In this document: positions 1-7,260 of the stretch, in pieces
How the letters are laid out: each line of letters begins with the position of its first letter
Numbering within the stretch: position 1 is the first letter of the stretch
Source of the DNA: a virus
Strand: one strand, 5' to 3'
Length of the DNA stretch: 64,000 nucleotides
IMG/VR virus record: IMGVR_UViG_3300048838_001106
Span: 92,270 to 156,269 of that record
Program-made: the position numbers and the translations under genes
Notes under the pieces: generated by a model
Told to the model about the DNA's origin: nothing
Database searches by the model: none
Seen by the model: only the letters and a program-made list of their open reading frames with translations

Positions 1-68
1 CTCTTTTCATCTGCACAAAGATGTCTTGAACGACTATGAACGCCTTCTGTTGGAAGAAGAGGAGCGCC

Positions 69-599
69 GTGACACAAGATCCGAGACTTGAAGACCTCCG
101 ACGGCAGCTAAAAGCCGGATTATTCACGCGAGACATTGCAAAACTATGGAGGTGCTCACAAGCGACTGTCAATTACTGGATTCGCAAAGATCCAGAGCTT
201 GTTCGGCTCAGGGACCGCACGTTTCCGGCGAGAAAACGCACCACACGCAAAGTAAGCGACTTTATGTTGCAGAAATACATAGAAGATGGCTGGACACACA
301 AGCGCATAGCTGCGTTTACAGGCATGCACCTGTCCACGATACAGCGACGCATGAAAAAGGCACCACACCTTGAAATCTTGTACGAAGAAACCGCGCATCT
401 TCGAATAAACCGAGCAAAACTTCGAAAAAGCGCGAGAGAACAGCATGTACCAGAAATTGCCAGGCTCACGTGTCAAGGCTACACCTTAAAAGACATTGCG
501 AAGATGCGTGGCCTCACCAAAAGCAAAGTAACTCACATAAAAAGAGAATTCAGAGAATTGTTTCTGCATTACATGGAGACATTCAATGGCCAGACATGA
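69..599 (+). CDS. DNA-binding protein with three HTH units
   Basis: This 176-residue protein carries three helix-turn-helix-like units. They lie around RDIAKLWRCSQATVNYWI, KRIAAFTGMHLSTIQRRM and KDIAKMRGLTKSKVTHIK, each preceded by a short basic helix. Repeated HTH units of this kind are typical of phage sequence-specific DNA-binding proteins, so a transcriptional regulator is the likeliest role. The frame is also open from an ATG at 36, but that start has no ribosome site. The GTG at 69 follows AAGAGGAG at the right distance and is preferred. The protein is rich in Lys and Arg. Its stop overlaps the next gene, so the two are probably co-transcribed. The target is unknown. Confidence 0.7.
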   Translation: MTQDPRLEDLRRQLKAGLFTRDIAKLWRCSQATVNYWIRKDPELVRLRDRTFPARKRTTRKVSDFMLQKYIEDGWTHKRIAAFTGMHLSTIQRRMKKAPHLEILYEETAHLRINRAKLRKSAREQHVPEIARLTCQGYTLKDIAKMRGLTKSKVTHIKREFRELFLHYMETFNGQT

Positions 600-837
600 T
601 TGGACACAGGAACACCTGTTCGGCGCATACATCATGAAAACAATGGAGATACTTTCTCTGAGCGAAGAACAGAACAACTCTGAAGAAGCTGACAAGATCC
701 GAGAAGACATGGAAAATCTCTGGAATGACATGGAACCAGAAACGGTAACTAAACTGCGCCCGGTATTGGGGCAACTAGGAGCGTTCTCTATTGTCCAGGA
801 CACTGTGCTTCATTACACAACCTTGTTTCACAAATGA
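586..837 (+). CDS. small acidic hypothetical protein
   Basis: This 83-residue acidic, mostly helical protein is not one I recognise. It starts 14 bases before the upstream HTH gene ends, and the GGAG at 575-578 inside that gene serves as its ribosome site. The Glu- and Asp-rich middle (SEEQNNSEEADKIREDMEN) suggests a coiled-coil or amphipathic helix. The overlap with the upstream gene suggests the two products are made together. No catalytic motif or membrane segment is visible. Confidence 0.6.
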   Translation: MARHDWTQEHLFGAYIMKTMEILSLSEEQNNSEEADKIREDMENLWNDMEPETVTKLRPVLGQLGAFSIVQDTVLHYTTLFHK

Positions 838-852
838 ATGACACAAAACGGG

Positions 853-885
853 TATAAGAACTTGTAATGAACAATGGAGTTCATT
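853..885 (+). promoter_or_regulatory. phage TATAAG promoter with leader hairpin (P1)
   Basis: The element GGTATAAGAA (core 853-858) is followed by TGTAATGAAC. The same arrangement recurs near 1991, 2401, 2932, 27066, 63007, 63130 and 63596. Just downstream, AATGAAC (866-872) and GTTCATT (879-885) form an inverted repeat around an AATGGA loop, so the transcript should begin with a small hairpin presenting GGA. The 902 start codon follows after AAGGAGA. The promoter call rests on recurrence and position; which polymerase reads it is not shown. Confidence 0.6.
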
Positions 886-901
886 TGAGCAAGGAGACAA
901 C

Positions 902-1426
902 ATGTTTGTCATTCTTATGCAAGGACTTCCAGGCTCGGGTAAGTCCACAACCGTCGAGGGCCTTCGCCAGGCCCTTGAACAAAGTGACTACAAAGTAGTC
1001 GTCGTCTCCGCAGACGACTACTTTGTAGACGCATCTGGCGTCTACAACTTCGATCCGTCGAAGATCGTAGACGCCCACGCCCAGTGCCAGCTGAAATTTC
1101 AGGTGGCACTGGATAGTGATGAAGTAGAGTGCATCATCGTCGACAACACCAACACTCAGTGTTGGGAAGCGAAGCCATACGTGGAGATGGCTTCGCGAGT
1201 CGACTGCGCCGTCATCGTCGTTGAGGTCCACACAGACCTCGACGACGAGGCGCTCGCCGCGCGTAACACGCACGGCGTACCCGTGGGAGCCATTGCAGCC
1301 ATGCGAGCACGCATGGAGCCCCTCTGCAGAGACGATGCTCCCAGCATCGTCATGGGAGGAACGGTGGTCTCTAGACCCATCGCTACTTCCCGTATCCTGG
1401 CAAGCAAGGCTCCCTGGGAGTCTTGA
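902..1426 (+). CDS. P-loop kinase-like protein (polynucleotide-kinase type)
   Basis: This 174-residue protein opens with a clear Walker A motif, GLPGSGKST (residues 8-16). It also has ADDYF after the second strand and IIVDNTNT at the third, the pattern of the small AAA_33 / polynucleotide-kinase-like ATPases. A phosphotransferase acting on nucleic acid or a small substrate is likely; the substrate cannot be read. It starts at an ATG behind AAGGAGA, downstream of P1, and ends just before a strong terminator. The coding DNA is unusual: about half of it lies in consecutive near-perfect inverted repeats (see findings). The protein itself looks intact, so selection seems to act on the nucleic acid as well as the product. 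Confidence 0.8.
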   Translation: MFVILMQGLPGSGKSTTVEGLRQALEQSDYKVVVVSADDYFVDASGVYNFDPSKIVDAHAQCQLKFQVALDSDEVECIIVDNTNTQCWEAKPYVEMASRVDCAVIVVEVHTDLDDEALAARNTHGVPVGAIAAMRARMEPLCRDDAPSIVMGGTVVSRPIATSRILASKAPWES

Positions 1427-1453
1427 ATTGCCACCCCACGCACAGAGAGCCGC

Positions 1454-1495
1454 GCCGCGCATACCTTTCCTCCAGGGTGTGCGCGGCTTTTTTTT
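1454..1495 (+). terminator. intrinsic terminator after the P-loop kinase gene
   Basis: GCCGCGCA (1454-1461) pairs with TGCGCGGC (1480-1487), extended by TACC against GGTG-type pairing, and is followed by eight T residues. This is a textbook Rho-independent terminator on the + strand. Confidence 0.85.
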
Positions 1496-1517
1496 CGCAT
1501 GGAGTAGGGAGATAGTT

Positions 1518-1892
1518 ATGGAATACTCAGAAAAAACCCACGCCCTCGGTGAGGAGCTGGACAGAATCAGCGAGCCTTACCACAAGGTAAAAGCTCGGCT
1601 TGCAGCGCACACCGAGGCCATGGAGCAAAAAGCGGAAGGGGACATCTTTCATGTTCCGAGCTTTGAAGACATTCTTCTCGCCGCCCGTCTTGAAAGGCGC
1701 TACGCAGCGTTACACACGGACTACACCGCGGCTCTCGAAGCCTACCGCGAAAGCAAGTGGGCCGAAGAGAGGGCGAATCCGGACTACGATCCGGTGGCAG
1801 AGTTCTTTGACGGGCTCGAGCTAGACCACCCTGACACGCAAATCTACTCCTACCGAGTTGGCGGGGAGGATGGGTGGCAGAGGGTTAAGTAG
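1518..1892 (+). CDS. hypothetical protein, helical
   Basis: This 124-residue protein is not recognised. Its N-terminal half is charged and helical (KTHALGEELDRISEPYHK, LERRYAALHTDYTAALEAY), suggesting a coiled coil. The C-terminal part is acidic and aromatic. The frame is open further upstream, but the ATG at 1518 follows GGAGTAGGGAGATAGTT and starts just after a terminator, so it is the likely start. It has no promoter of its own in the TATAAG class, so read-through from upstream is possible. A terminator follows at 1938. Confidence 0.65.
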   Translation: MEYSEKTHALGEELDRISEPYHKVKARLAAHTEAMEQKAEGDIFHVPSFEDILLAARLERRYAALHTDYTAALEAYRESKWAEERANPDYDPVAEFFDGLELDHPDTQIYSYRVGGEDGWQRVK

Positions 1893-1937
1893 ATCAGTCG
1901 CAAAGCGCTCGAAGGTCTTTAAGGTTCAGCACTTTCC

Positions 1938-1962
1938 AGGGACAATTCCGTCCCTCTTTTTT
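1938..1962 (+). terminator. intrinsic terminator
   Basis: AGGGAC and GTCCCT pair around the loop AATTCC, followed by CTTTTTT. The same AATTCC loop occurs in the terminator at 3336. Confidence 0.7.
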
Positions 1963-1990
1963 AGGTCACAAATCGGGGGCATGGAACGGG

Positions 1991-2030
1991 TATAAGAACA
2001 TGATCAATCGACACAATTAAGTGTCTGATC
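1991..2030 (+). promoter_or_regulatory. phage TATAAG promoter with leader hairpin (P2)
   Basis: GGGTATAAGAACATG matches the recurrent element (core 1991-1996). The leader folds as GATCA..TGATC (2002-2006 with 2026-2030) enclosing GACAC..GTGTC (2010-2014 with 2021-2025). It is followed by AAGGAGTTCTT and the ATG at 2045. Confidence 0.6.
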
Positions 2031-2044
2031 TATAAGGAGTTCTT

Positions 2045-2290
2045 ATGTCGAAATTCAATCCTGCAGATTATGAGACGGTTGTGTCCCCTGAGGGGCTTGA
2101 GCTAGAGATGGCTCAAGTCGCGATGCGCAGGGAGGAGGAGCGAAAGCTCTGGCGCCCCCCGCATCCCGACGACTTAGCCGAGATGGAGGAAGAGCGGGAG
2201 GAGGAGGCGTACCAGCGCCGTCTACAAATGGAGGACGAGGCGCTCGAGCGCCACCTAGACCGGCAGCTCTGGAAAGAGCAGCTGGATTAG
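2045..2290 (+). CDS. small highly charged helical protein
   Basis: This 81-residue protein is dominated by Glu and Arg (for example EMEEEREEEAYQRRLQMEDE). It is probably a single long helix or coiled coil. No family is recognised. It has its own P2 promoter, the AAGGAGTTCTT ribosome site shared with neighbouring early genes, and a clear ATG. The coding DNA holds exact inverted repeats: CCCC-TGA-GGGG at 2085, CTTGAGC/GCTCAAG at 2096-2117 and the 14-base palindrome GGCGCTCGAGCGCC at 2239. It is probably expressed early, to judge from its company. Confidence 0.65.
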   Translation: MSKFNPADYETVVSPEGLELEMAQVAMRREEERKLWRPPHPDDLAEMEEEREEEAYQRRLQMEDEALERHLDRQLWKEQLD

Positions 2291-2400
2291 CTCCTCGGGT
2301 TTCCTTCTACACCAGCGCTCCTGCGCCTTCTTTTTAGCTCACAAATTCCACACCCAATACTGGTGCAAGAAGCTGCGCAGAAATCGAAGACAAGAGCTGG

Positions 2401-2406
2401 TATAAG
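2401..2406 (+). promoter_or_regulatory. phage TATAAG promoter (P3)
   Basis: CTGGTATAAGTTTGTG is a member of the recurrent class with an extended TGG before TATAAG. The leader has GTGCAGAC facing GTCTG...GCAC, so it can form a hairpin ahead of the start at 2456. Confidence 0.5.
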
Positions 2407-2455
2407 TTTGTGCAGACCATTGAAATAGATCGATGTCTGATAATCGGAGCACGAT

Positions 2456-2902
2456 ATGAGTGACGTAAAGAAAGGGTTTAACATCACGGTCGGTGTAGTA
2501 CTGGCACTGATCTTTGCATTTGTGATTCTCCCAACAGGAGCCTGTGTGGGGTGCATGGTTCTTGGAGCCGGCTCTGCTGGGGTTGCCGAAGCCAACAGGC
2601 AGGTTGAGCAAGAGAAGCTCGGTCCAGAAATCGAATTCAGCGGACTGGACTTTAAGGTGATTCCAAAAGGGCAGACAATTAGTGACGTGGCCTACAAGTT
2701 CACTGTCGTCAACAATCGCGACACAGAACTTACCAAGTCATTCGGTGTCAAATTCCTGGACGCTGAGGGATTTCCCGTCGTTGAAGACACGCTCCTATTT
2801 GAGACTATTCCAGCGAGGTCTAGGCGCGTTGTTACAGGAGCACGCCTGGTGAAAAACCACCTGGCTGAAGCGGCACAGAGCATGAACGTAGAGGAAAAGT
2901 AG
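2456..2902 (+). CDS. small membrane-anchored protein
   Basis: This 148-residue protein has a short cytoplasmic start (MSDVKKGFN) and one hydrophobic segment at about residues 9-45, with Cys residues at its end (TGACVGCMVLGAG). A soluble beta-rich domain follows (residues 60-130; FTVVNNRDTELTKSFGVKF). The pattern resembles bacterial DUF4352/FxLYD-like extracytoplasmic domains, but I cannot assign a family. It probably sits in the host inner membrane with the domain outside the cytoplasm. A lipobox is not convincing. It has its own promoter P3. Its coding DNA is much poorer in inverted repeats than its neighbours. Confidence 0.65.
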   Translation: MSDVKKGFNITVGVVLALIFAFVILPTGACVGCMVLGAGSAGVAEANRQVEQEKLGPEIEFSGLDFKVIPKGQTISDVAYKFTVVNNRDTELTKSFGVKFLDAEGFPVVEDTLLFETIPARSRRVVTGARLVKNHLAEAAQSMNVEEK

Positions 2903-2931
2903 CACCACAGAAAACCAACACGGCGATCTGG

Positions 2932-2963
2932 TATAAGAAGTTGTAATGAACAATGAAGTTCAT
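2932..2963 (+). promoter_or_regulatory. phage TATAAG promoter with leader hairpin (P4)
   Basis: CTGGTATAAGAAGTTGTAATGAAC (core 2932-2937) is nearly identical to P1. ATGAAC (2946-2951) and GTTCAT (2958-2963) form the leader inverted repeat. The ribosome site AATGGAGTTCTT precedes the ATG at 2983. Confidence 0.65.
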
Positions 2964-2982
2964 ACACACCAATGGAGTTCTT

Positions 2983-3306
2983 ATGAAGATCACTGTGTTC
3001 AGACGAAAGCCTTCAACTAAGGCAGAGATGATCTCGGCTATCGTCGTTATGGCGATAGCAGGTATTGTAATCTACATCGACGCCCAGGCCGAGAAGGCCG
3101 CTTGGGCGTCCCTGCCCAAAAGGCCGGAGCCCCGTGCTTCGGCTAAAAACACGGCCGACTCGCTCGAGGGTTATGCCCTCGAATTAGAGGAGTGGCTGTG
3201 CCGACGAGGCAGGCACGCTCCGGACAATGTCCGAGCTCACGCGCTCCGCGAGGCGGAGCAGGCACGCCACACGGCGTTCCAGGTAAGGTACATGAGAGCG
3301 TCGTGA
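2983..3306 (+). CDS. small single-pass membrane protein
   Basis: This 107-residue protein has a basic start (MKITVFRRKPS), one membrane segment (MISAIVVMAIAGIVIYI, about residues 15-31) and a charged helical tail. The frame opens at 2953, but the ATG at 2983 follows AATGGAGTTCTT, the ribosome site shared with its neighbours. No family is recognised. The coding DNA is rich in exact inverted repeats: 3079-3110, 3164-3182 and 3243-3259. An 11-base arm at 3268-3278 pairs with 3312-3322 beyond the stop codon. It is probably an early host-membrane protein. Confidence 0.65.
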   Translation: MKITVFRRKPSTKAEMISAIVVMAIAGIVIYIDAQAEKAAWASLPKRPEPRASAKNTADSLEGYALELEEWLCRRGRHAPDNVRAHALREAEQARHTAFQVRYMRAS

Positions 3307-3335
3307 GTTGAAACGCCGTGTGGCTAGACTAGCTC

Positions 3336-3364
3336 AGGAGGTAATTCCACCTCCTCTTTTTTTT
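3336..3364 (+). terminator. intrinsic terminator
   Basis: AGGAGGT and ACCTCCT pair around AATTCC, followed by C and a run of T residues. It closes the early + strand block. Confidence 0.8.
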
Positions 3365-3377
3365 AGATGCCGTCAGA

Positions 3378-3406
3378 TTGCGCGACCCTGATCTCGCAGG
3401 TATAAC
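3378..3406 (+). promoter_or_regulatory. sigma70-like promoter candidate
   Basis: TTGCGC (3378-3383), a 17-base spacer and TATAAC (3401-3406) lie just upstream of the 3435 start and just after a terminator. This is a plausible host-type promoter judged on spacing and similarity only. Confidence 0.4.
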
Positions 3407-3434
3407 TGCAAAATACGATGTATTAGAGGAAGAC

Positions 3435-4265
3435 ATGTACAATCTTGGTTTTGCAACCGTTATGAAGACAGCAGGGCTATCTAAGACGGCTGTCACCCTG
3501 GATCAACTACGAAAGGCGACCAGTGCTCTGCAGAAAAACACGACTGTTGTCCGCAGAAGTCTCATGCCCGATGATATTTCTGGGGGATACTCGGGCGTAA
3601 TTAGGCCCAGGAACCACCTCCCAGAAACCTTTGGATTGGGACCAAATACGCTGGGAAAAACCAAAGACAAAGACCTAGAAAGTAAGTTACGACAGATATA
3701 TGGGGATATGTTGGACTGGTATCCCGAGGAAGATGTGGATCAGGCGCTCCAGGACGCTCTTGCAAGAACCAAGGCCGTGCACCAGCCATTTATGGCAGGC
3801 GGTAGGTCTACTATTTATCAGGGAGGAAGCCCTGCTATATGGATGAAGCACCTTGTCGACAGTGGCGATTTTCCATCCCCTCAAGCGCAAGGATTCCAGA
3901 ACATGCTTAAATCCGGACCAGGACAGGAGGCATTTAATCGGTCTACCCTGCTACATGAAGGGTCCGAAATCGGTAAGCAATTTGGTAAAAGGCTGTTTGA
4001 ATCTCATTTGTCTACAAGGCCCATGCTCCAGGATATGAATATCGCAGCTACACTGCGCGGCCCAGGTAGCGAAGCTGCAGGAGCCATCAAAGACCTGCGT
4101 GCACCAGAAGTGGCGTCGTTGAACAAGTACGTTCCGGGCCTGGAGCGTCTAAATCTCGGAGAAAATCGAATTTCTCGCCACGCCCAGAAGCGCATCCAGC
4201 AATCTTACGAGCGCAGCCTCGACAGAGAAGGCGTGAAGGGTATTCCCGGTATTAACGCGCCTTGA
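3435..4265 (+). CDS. putative packaged effector with the shared N-terminal peptide
   Basis: This 276-residue protein begins MYNLGFATVMKTAGLSKTA, a version of the peptide shared by six - strand genes just beyond it. The frame extends upstream to 3378, but the ATG at 3435 follows GAGGA at good spacing and puts the peptide at the N-terminus. The body has no family I recognise. The segment STLLHEGSEIGKQFG (about residues 176-190) could be a His-Glu metal site, but this is weak. Fusion of one peptide to unrelated bodies suggests a sorting or packaging signal. The gene converges on the 4273-4926 gene with only seven bases between them. Function of the body is unknown. Confidence 0.75.
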   Translation: MYNLGFATVMKTAGLSKTAVTLDQLRKATSALQKNTTVVRRSLMPDDISGGYSGVIRPRNHLPETFGLGPNTLGKTKDKDLESKLRQIYGDMLDWYPEEDVDQALQDALARTKAVHQPFMAGGRSTIYQGGSPAIWMKHLVDSGDFPSPQAQGFQNMLKSGPGQEAFNRSTLLHEGSEIGKQFGKRLFESHLSTRPMLQDMNIAATLRGPGSEAAGAIKDLRAPEVASLNKYVPGLERLNLGENRISRHAQKRIQQSYERSLDREGVKGIPGINAP

Positions 4266-4272
4266 CCTGCTT

Positions 4273-4926
4273 TCACATCACCTTCAAGTACTTCGGCGCG
4301 ATAATCCCAGTAGGCGTGTGAATCGACGCATGCGGTACATTTGCCGCGTAGTACCCTTCGTTGTCAGGGTCCTCATAATGCTTCCACAATTCCTCTGGTG
4401 TCCGAGCTTGCAGCTCTCGAAGCTCAGCGTCCTCTAAGAACCGACGCCGCGTGTCTCCGCGACCATCCGGGGTCAGCTCAATCCCGAAGGCACGCGTCTC
4501 GGGCTCATCACGCATAAGTGCATCCATGTCGACCTGGATTTTTGCGTAATCGTTCTGGCGAAGCGGATGCGCGTCTGCCAGTTGAACCGTGTCCGGAATA
4601 TCAGAGAACATGACATTCGGGCCTTCAAAGACGTCCTTCTCGTAGCCGGCTTGCGTACCCTGAATCGCGGACAGCAAGCGCCCTGTGCGCGTGCCTTTTG
4701 CCAGGGCCACGGCCTTCAGCAGCTCAGGGTTGGCAACCAGCCCTTTGTTCCCCGCAAGGCCGTGCGTCATAATCGAGTCTACCGAGGCAGGCGGCGCGTA
4801 GTGATAGACAGGAGCAAGGGGTTGAGGTGTTGGAGGTGTGACAACAGCAGGCGCAGGCGCAGGAACAACAGCGTCGAGCTCAGCAGTTTTGAGGACCAGG
4901 TTGTAGCCTACAGCATAGCTATTCAT
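4273..4926 (-). CDS. putative ADP-ribosyltransferase-like protein with the shared N-terminal peptide
   Basis: This 217-residue protein starts MNSYAVGYNLVLKTAELDAV, the shared peptide. A Pro/Ala linker follows (about residues 20-40), then a compact domain opening YHYAPPASVDSIMTHGL. An aromatic-His start followed by 'xSIxxHGL' resembles the first strand and helix of ADP-ribosyltransferase-fold proteins. GPNVMFSDIPD and PHASIHTPTGIIAPKYL are probably further core elements. I cannot show a catalytic Glu, so the fold is a suggestion. Its ATG overlaps the stop of the upstream gene (ATGA), so it is the last gene of a six-gene run. If ejected, it could modify a host target. Confidence 0.7.
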   Translation of the reverse strand: MNSYAVGYNLVLKTAELDAVVPAPAPAVVTPPTPQPLAPVYHYAPPASVDSIMTHGLAGNKGLVANPELLKAVALAKGTRTGRLLSAIQGTQAGYEKDVFEGPNVMFSDIPDTVQLADAHPLRQNDYAKIQVDMDALMRDEPETRAFGIELTPDGRGDTRRRFLEDAELRELQARTPEELWKHYEDPDNEGYYAANVPHASIHTPTGIIAPKYLKVM

Positions 4927-5831
4927 CGTTCAAAGTACCCCAGACCAAGTCTGTCGCGGAGAGCCTGGCCTTCTTCTGCAGTGATATAGAAGCGTCCACC
5001 GGGCTGTACTGCGTCTTTGAACTGCGTGCGAATCAAGCGGCGCGCTTCGTTCGCCTCGTCACTTATGTTCGGATCATGTTGCATATTTTTAATGTTGTCA
5101 AAATACGCGATGCCCGGCCTTTTCACCGTGCCTATATCGTCTACCATTGGAGAGGCCCAGCTGTTCCCAACCCCTTTTTGCCATGCACGGTCAATCGCCA
5201 CCTCCGCATTCCATAAGAGGTCTGGGTCGCGTGCTATGCGATCAGACGTCTCTCGCTCTATTACATGGTTAGGCGACAGTGGCGTATCGAAAGGTAAGGT
5301 GGTCTCGGCATGAAAAGGCCGCGTTCGTCCTCCGAACCCGTCATAACTACTTTGGGTGGGTGCTCCTGTCCAAAGATCCATGTTTTGAAGTTTCCACTTA
5401 TCTGTGTCGGCTTTTGAGGCGTCCACGTGGGTGGGGACGTATTCAGGATTTGCGCTGGTAAAGCGTGTTATTTGATGGCCTCGAGGACCACCAACCACAT
5501 CTTGAACTCTGAGCCCAACCGGCACTTCCTCACCCAACACACCTGGAATGACTTGCTTCGAAGGGAGTATTGGGAACGCATGACGCCAGCCTTTGCCTGC
5601 CAAAGCACCCAAGGCAGCTGTAGCCGCGCCGCCTACAACAGGCTTCGTCCAGTCGGGTTTTCGGTCGTTGACGAGCGTGTCTATTCCGAAACTTCCAGCG
5701 CCTATCGCACCGCCAGCAGCCCCAAGCCCGATCGCATTCCGCGTAGCAGGGTGTAAGTCGTGCCACTTACTGAGGTCGAGCTTCGCAATCTTCATCAAGT
5801 GGGCGTACCCAGATTCGTAGTGTCTATTCAT
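4923..5831 (-). CDS. putative packaged protein with the shared N-terminal peptide
   Basis: This 302-residue protein starts MNRHYESGYAHLMKIAKLDL, the shared peptide. A Gly/Ala-rich hydrophobic stretch follows (AIGLGAAGGAIGAGSFG, then VVGGAATAALGALAGKG, about residues 32-85), which could insert in a membrane. The soluble C-terminal domain (about residues 95-300) has no recognised motif. It contains many Asp, His and Arg residues and ends GGRFYITAEEGQALRDRLGL. The gene lies in the six-gene - strand run and overlaps its downstream neighbour by four bases. A membrane-inserting ejected protein is plausible but unproven. Confidence 0.7.
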   Translation of the reverse strand: MNRHYESGYAHLMKIAKLDLSKWHDLHPATRNAIGLGAAGGAIGAGSFGIDTLVNDRKPDWTKPVVGGAATAALGALAGKGWRHAFPILPSKQVIPGVLGEEVPVGLRVQDVVGGPRGHQITRFTSANPEYVPTHVDASKADTDKWKLQNMDLWTGAPTQSSYDGFGGRTRPFHAETTLPFDTPLSPNHVIERETSDRIARDPDLLWNAEVAIDRAWQKGVGNSWASPMVDDIGTVKRPGIAYFDNIKNMQHDPNISDEANEARRLIRTQFKDAVQPGGRFYITAEEGQALRDRLGLGYFER

Positions 5832-5835
5832 AATC

Positions 5836-7260
5836 TCAAAACTCCGGCTTCTTGCCTTTCGATTTGGAAAAGTCTTCCATCAATTCCAGGCCGCCATCTT
5901 TTGTTGGCCGCCAGCGTTTGGTCAAAGTAGGTCTTAGAGCACCTTCGGTGACTACTTTTTCGTAGTAGGGGGAGGTGTCAACGTGGGTGGGGTCTAACAT
6001 CTTCGACGAGGCAATTTCCTCAGGAGACAGGTATCGAGAGTCCCTGGCTACGTGCGCGTGCCAGGGACTTTGCTCTTTAGGGGGGACTTTCGCAGGGTCA
6101 AACTCGAACACAGACGCTCTATTATGTGTGCCTTCGGCGTATTGCCGGGCCACGTCTGGATGCCCTGTCACCCACGTAGGATCTTTAGGCTCTACAACCT
6201 GGTACGGACTCTGAGCTCTGTATGCACGAGATGCCGGGTCGAACATACTGTGTGACTTAAAAATCTCACCCGTCGAATAATTCAACGTTTGAATATCTGG
6301 ATCTATGGGAGAGACGGGTGTAGCTCTCGTGTTCATGATGTATTTTCTCAGGCGAGAGCGCGCAGAATCCGCTTCGAGTTTCGCCTCCCTTGCAGCAGCA
6401 AATATCGCGGCCATATCTTCTCGAGGCATTCTCTGAGGATTTCTTACAGCGTTGTGCACCGTGTCGAGCACAGGATTGAGCGCCGAAGAGGACGTCCGAG
6501 ACTCACTAACCCGGAGTTTGTCCGAGAGAGTTGCCAGCGCCTCAGCTGGAAACGCGGATAGTACATCTCCGGAATCTTGCAAATAAGAATCTACCAGGAA
6601 GGAGATGTCTTGTGCCTTCTCTTCTGGGGACATGACGCGCTCTAGGGTCCGCACAACATCGTGCGGCGACGCATCGTCTGGCAACGCCCTCAGATCGCGC
6701 TGAGCGTCAGGGTGCGCAAAACTAAACAACCTGGCTTGCTGAAGATTAGCAGGATCTGAGGATTGCCTAATCCACGAGGCTGGAACAGGGATGTTCTCAG
6801 CCCCAAGAATGCCAACAGCCTCTTCTGGCTTGAGAGGCCGATCGTGTAGCAGCTTATTGACACTGTATTGGATATTAGGGTTCAGGGCCTCGCCAGCAGA
6901 CGCGTGAAGATGGTCTTCCCGAAGCGGGTTCCGCGGCAAGAAAGACTTCAAATACTTCTCAGGCTCATAAGTTTTAGACAATATGATCTGTTCAATGTCT
7001 TCAGACACGGGCAATCTTCGGGCAGTGTCAGCTAAAGGCGAGAACCGCGAATCTTGCGAACTTGTCCATTCGCGAATCGCAGATGGAACGCCTTCCCAGT
7101 CGCCCGTGCGTCTCCCCCACTGCAATCTCTCTGCAGACACAGGTGCATTGGGGTGCTCGATGTCCAGGAGCTTCTTCAAGAGCCTTGTGTTGATTGCCGT
7201 CTTTTCCAGGCCGGCCACTTTGACCACCGAATTGTATCCATCGATATAACTTGACCGCAT
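5836..7260 (-). CDS. putative packaged effector with the shared N-terminal peptide
   Basis: This 474-residue protein starts MRSSYIDGYNSVVKVAGLEK and continues TAI, one of the clearest copies of the shared peptide. The ATG at 7260 follows GGAGGACTT. The middle is helical. The C-terminal third contains WVTGHPDVARQYAEG and ASVFEFDPAKVPP, a pattern often seen in ADP-ribosyltransferase-type toxins where a Thr/Ser-x-x-P-x-x-A-x-x-Y-A segment follows the NAD site. I cannot identify the catalytic Glu, so this stays tentative. The start overlaps the stop of the 7260-8357 gene (TGATG), which indicates translational coupling. Confidence 0.7.
   Translation of the reverse strand: MRSSYIDGYNSVVKVAGLEKTAINTRLLKKLLDIEHPNAPVSAERLQWGRRTGDWEGVPSAIREWTSSQDSRFSPLADTARRLPVSEDIEQIILSKTYEPEKYLKSFLPRNPLREDHLHASAGEALNPNIQYSVNKLLHDRPLKPEEAVGILGAENIPVPASWIRQSSDPANLQQARLFSFAHPDAQRDLRALPDDASPHDVVRTLERVMSPEEKAQDISFLVDSYLQDSGDVLSAFPAEALATLSDKLRVSESRTSSSALNPVLDTVHNAVRNPQRMPREDMAAIFAAAREAKLEADSARSRLRKYIMNTRATPVSPIDPDIQTLNYSTGEIFKSHSMFDPASRAYRAQSPYQVVEPKDPTWVTGHPDVARQYAEGTHNRASVFEFDPAKVPPKEQSPWHAHVARDSRYLSPEEIASSKMLDPTHVDTSPYYEKVVTEGALRPTLTKRWRPTKDGGLELMEDFSKSKGKKPEF

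Noticed and set aside
1221-1517. Upstream extension of the 1518 gene
   Set aside because: It runs through the terminator at 1454 and overlaps the P-loop kinase gene in another frame.
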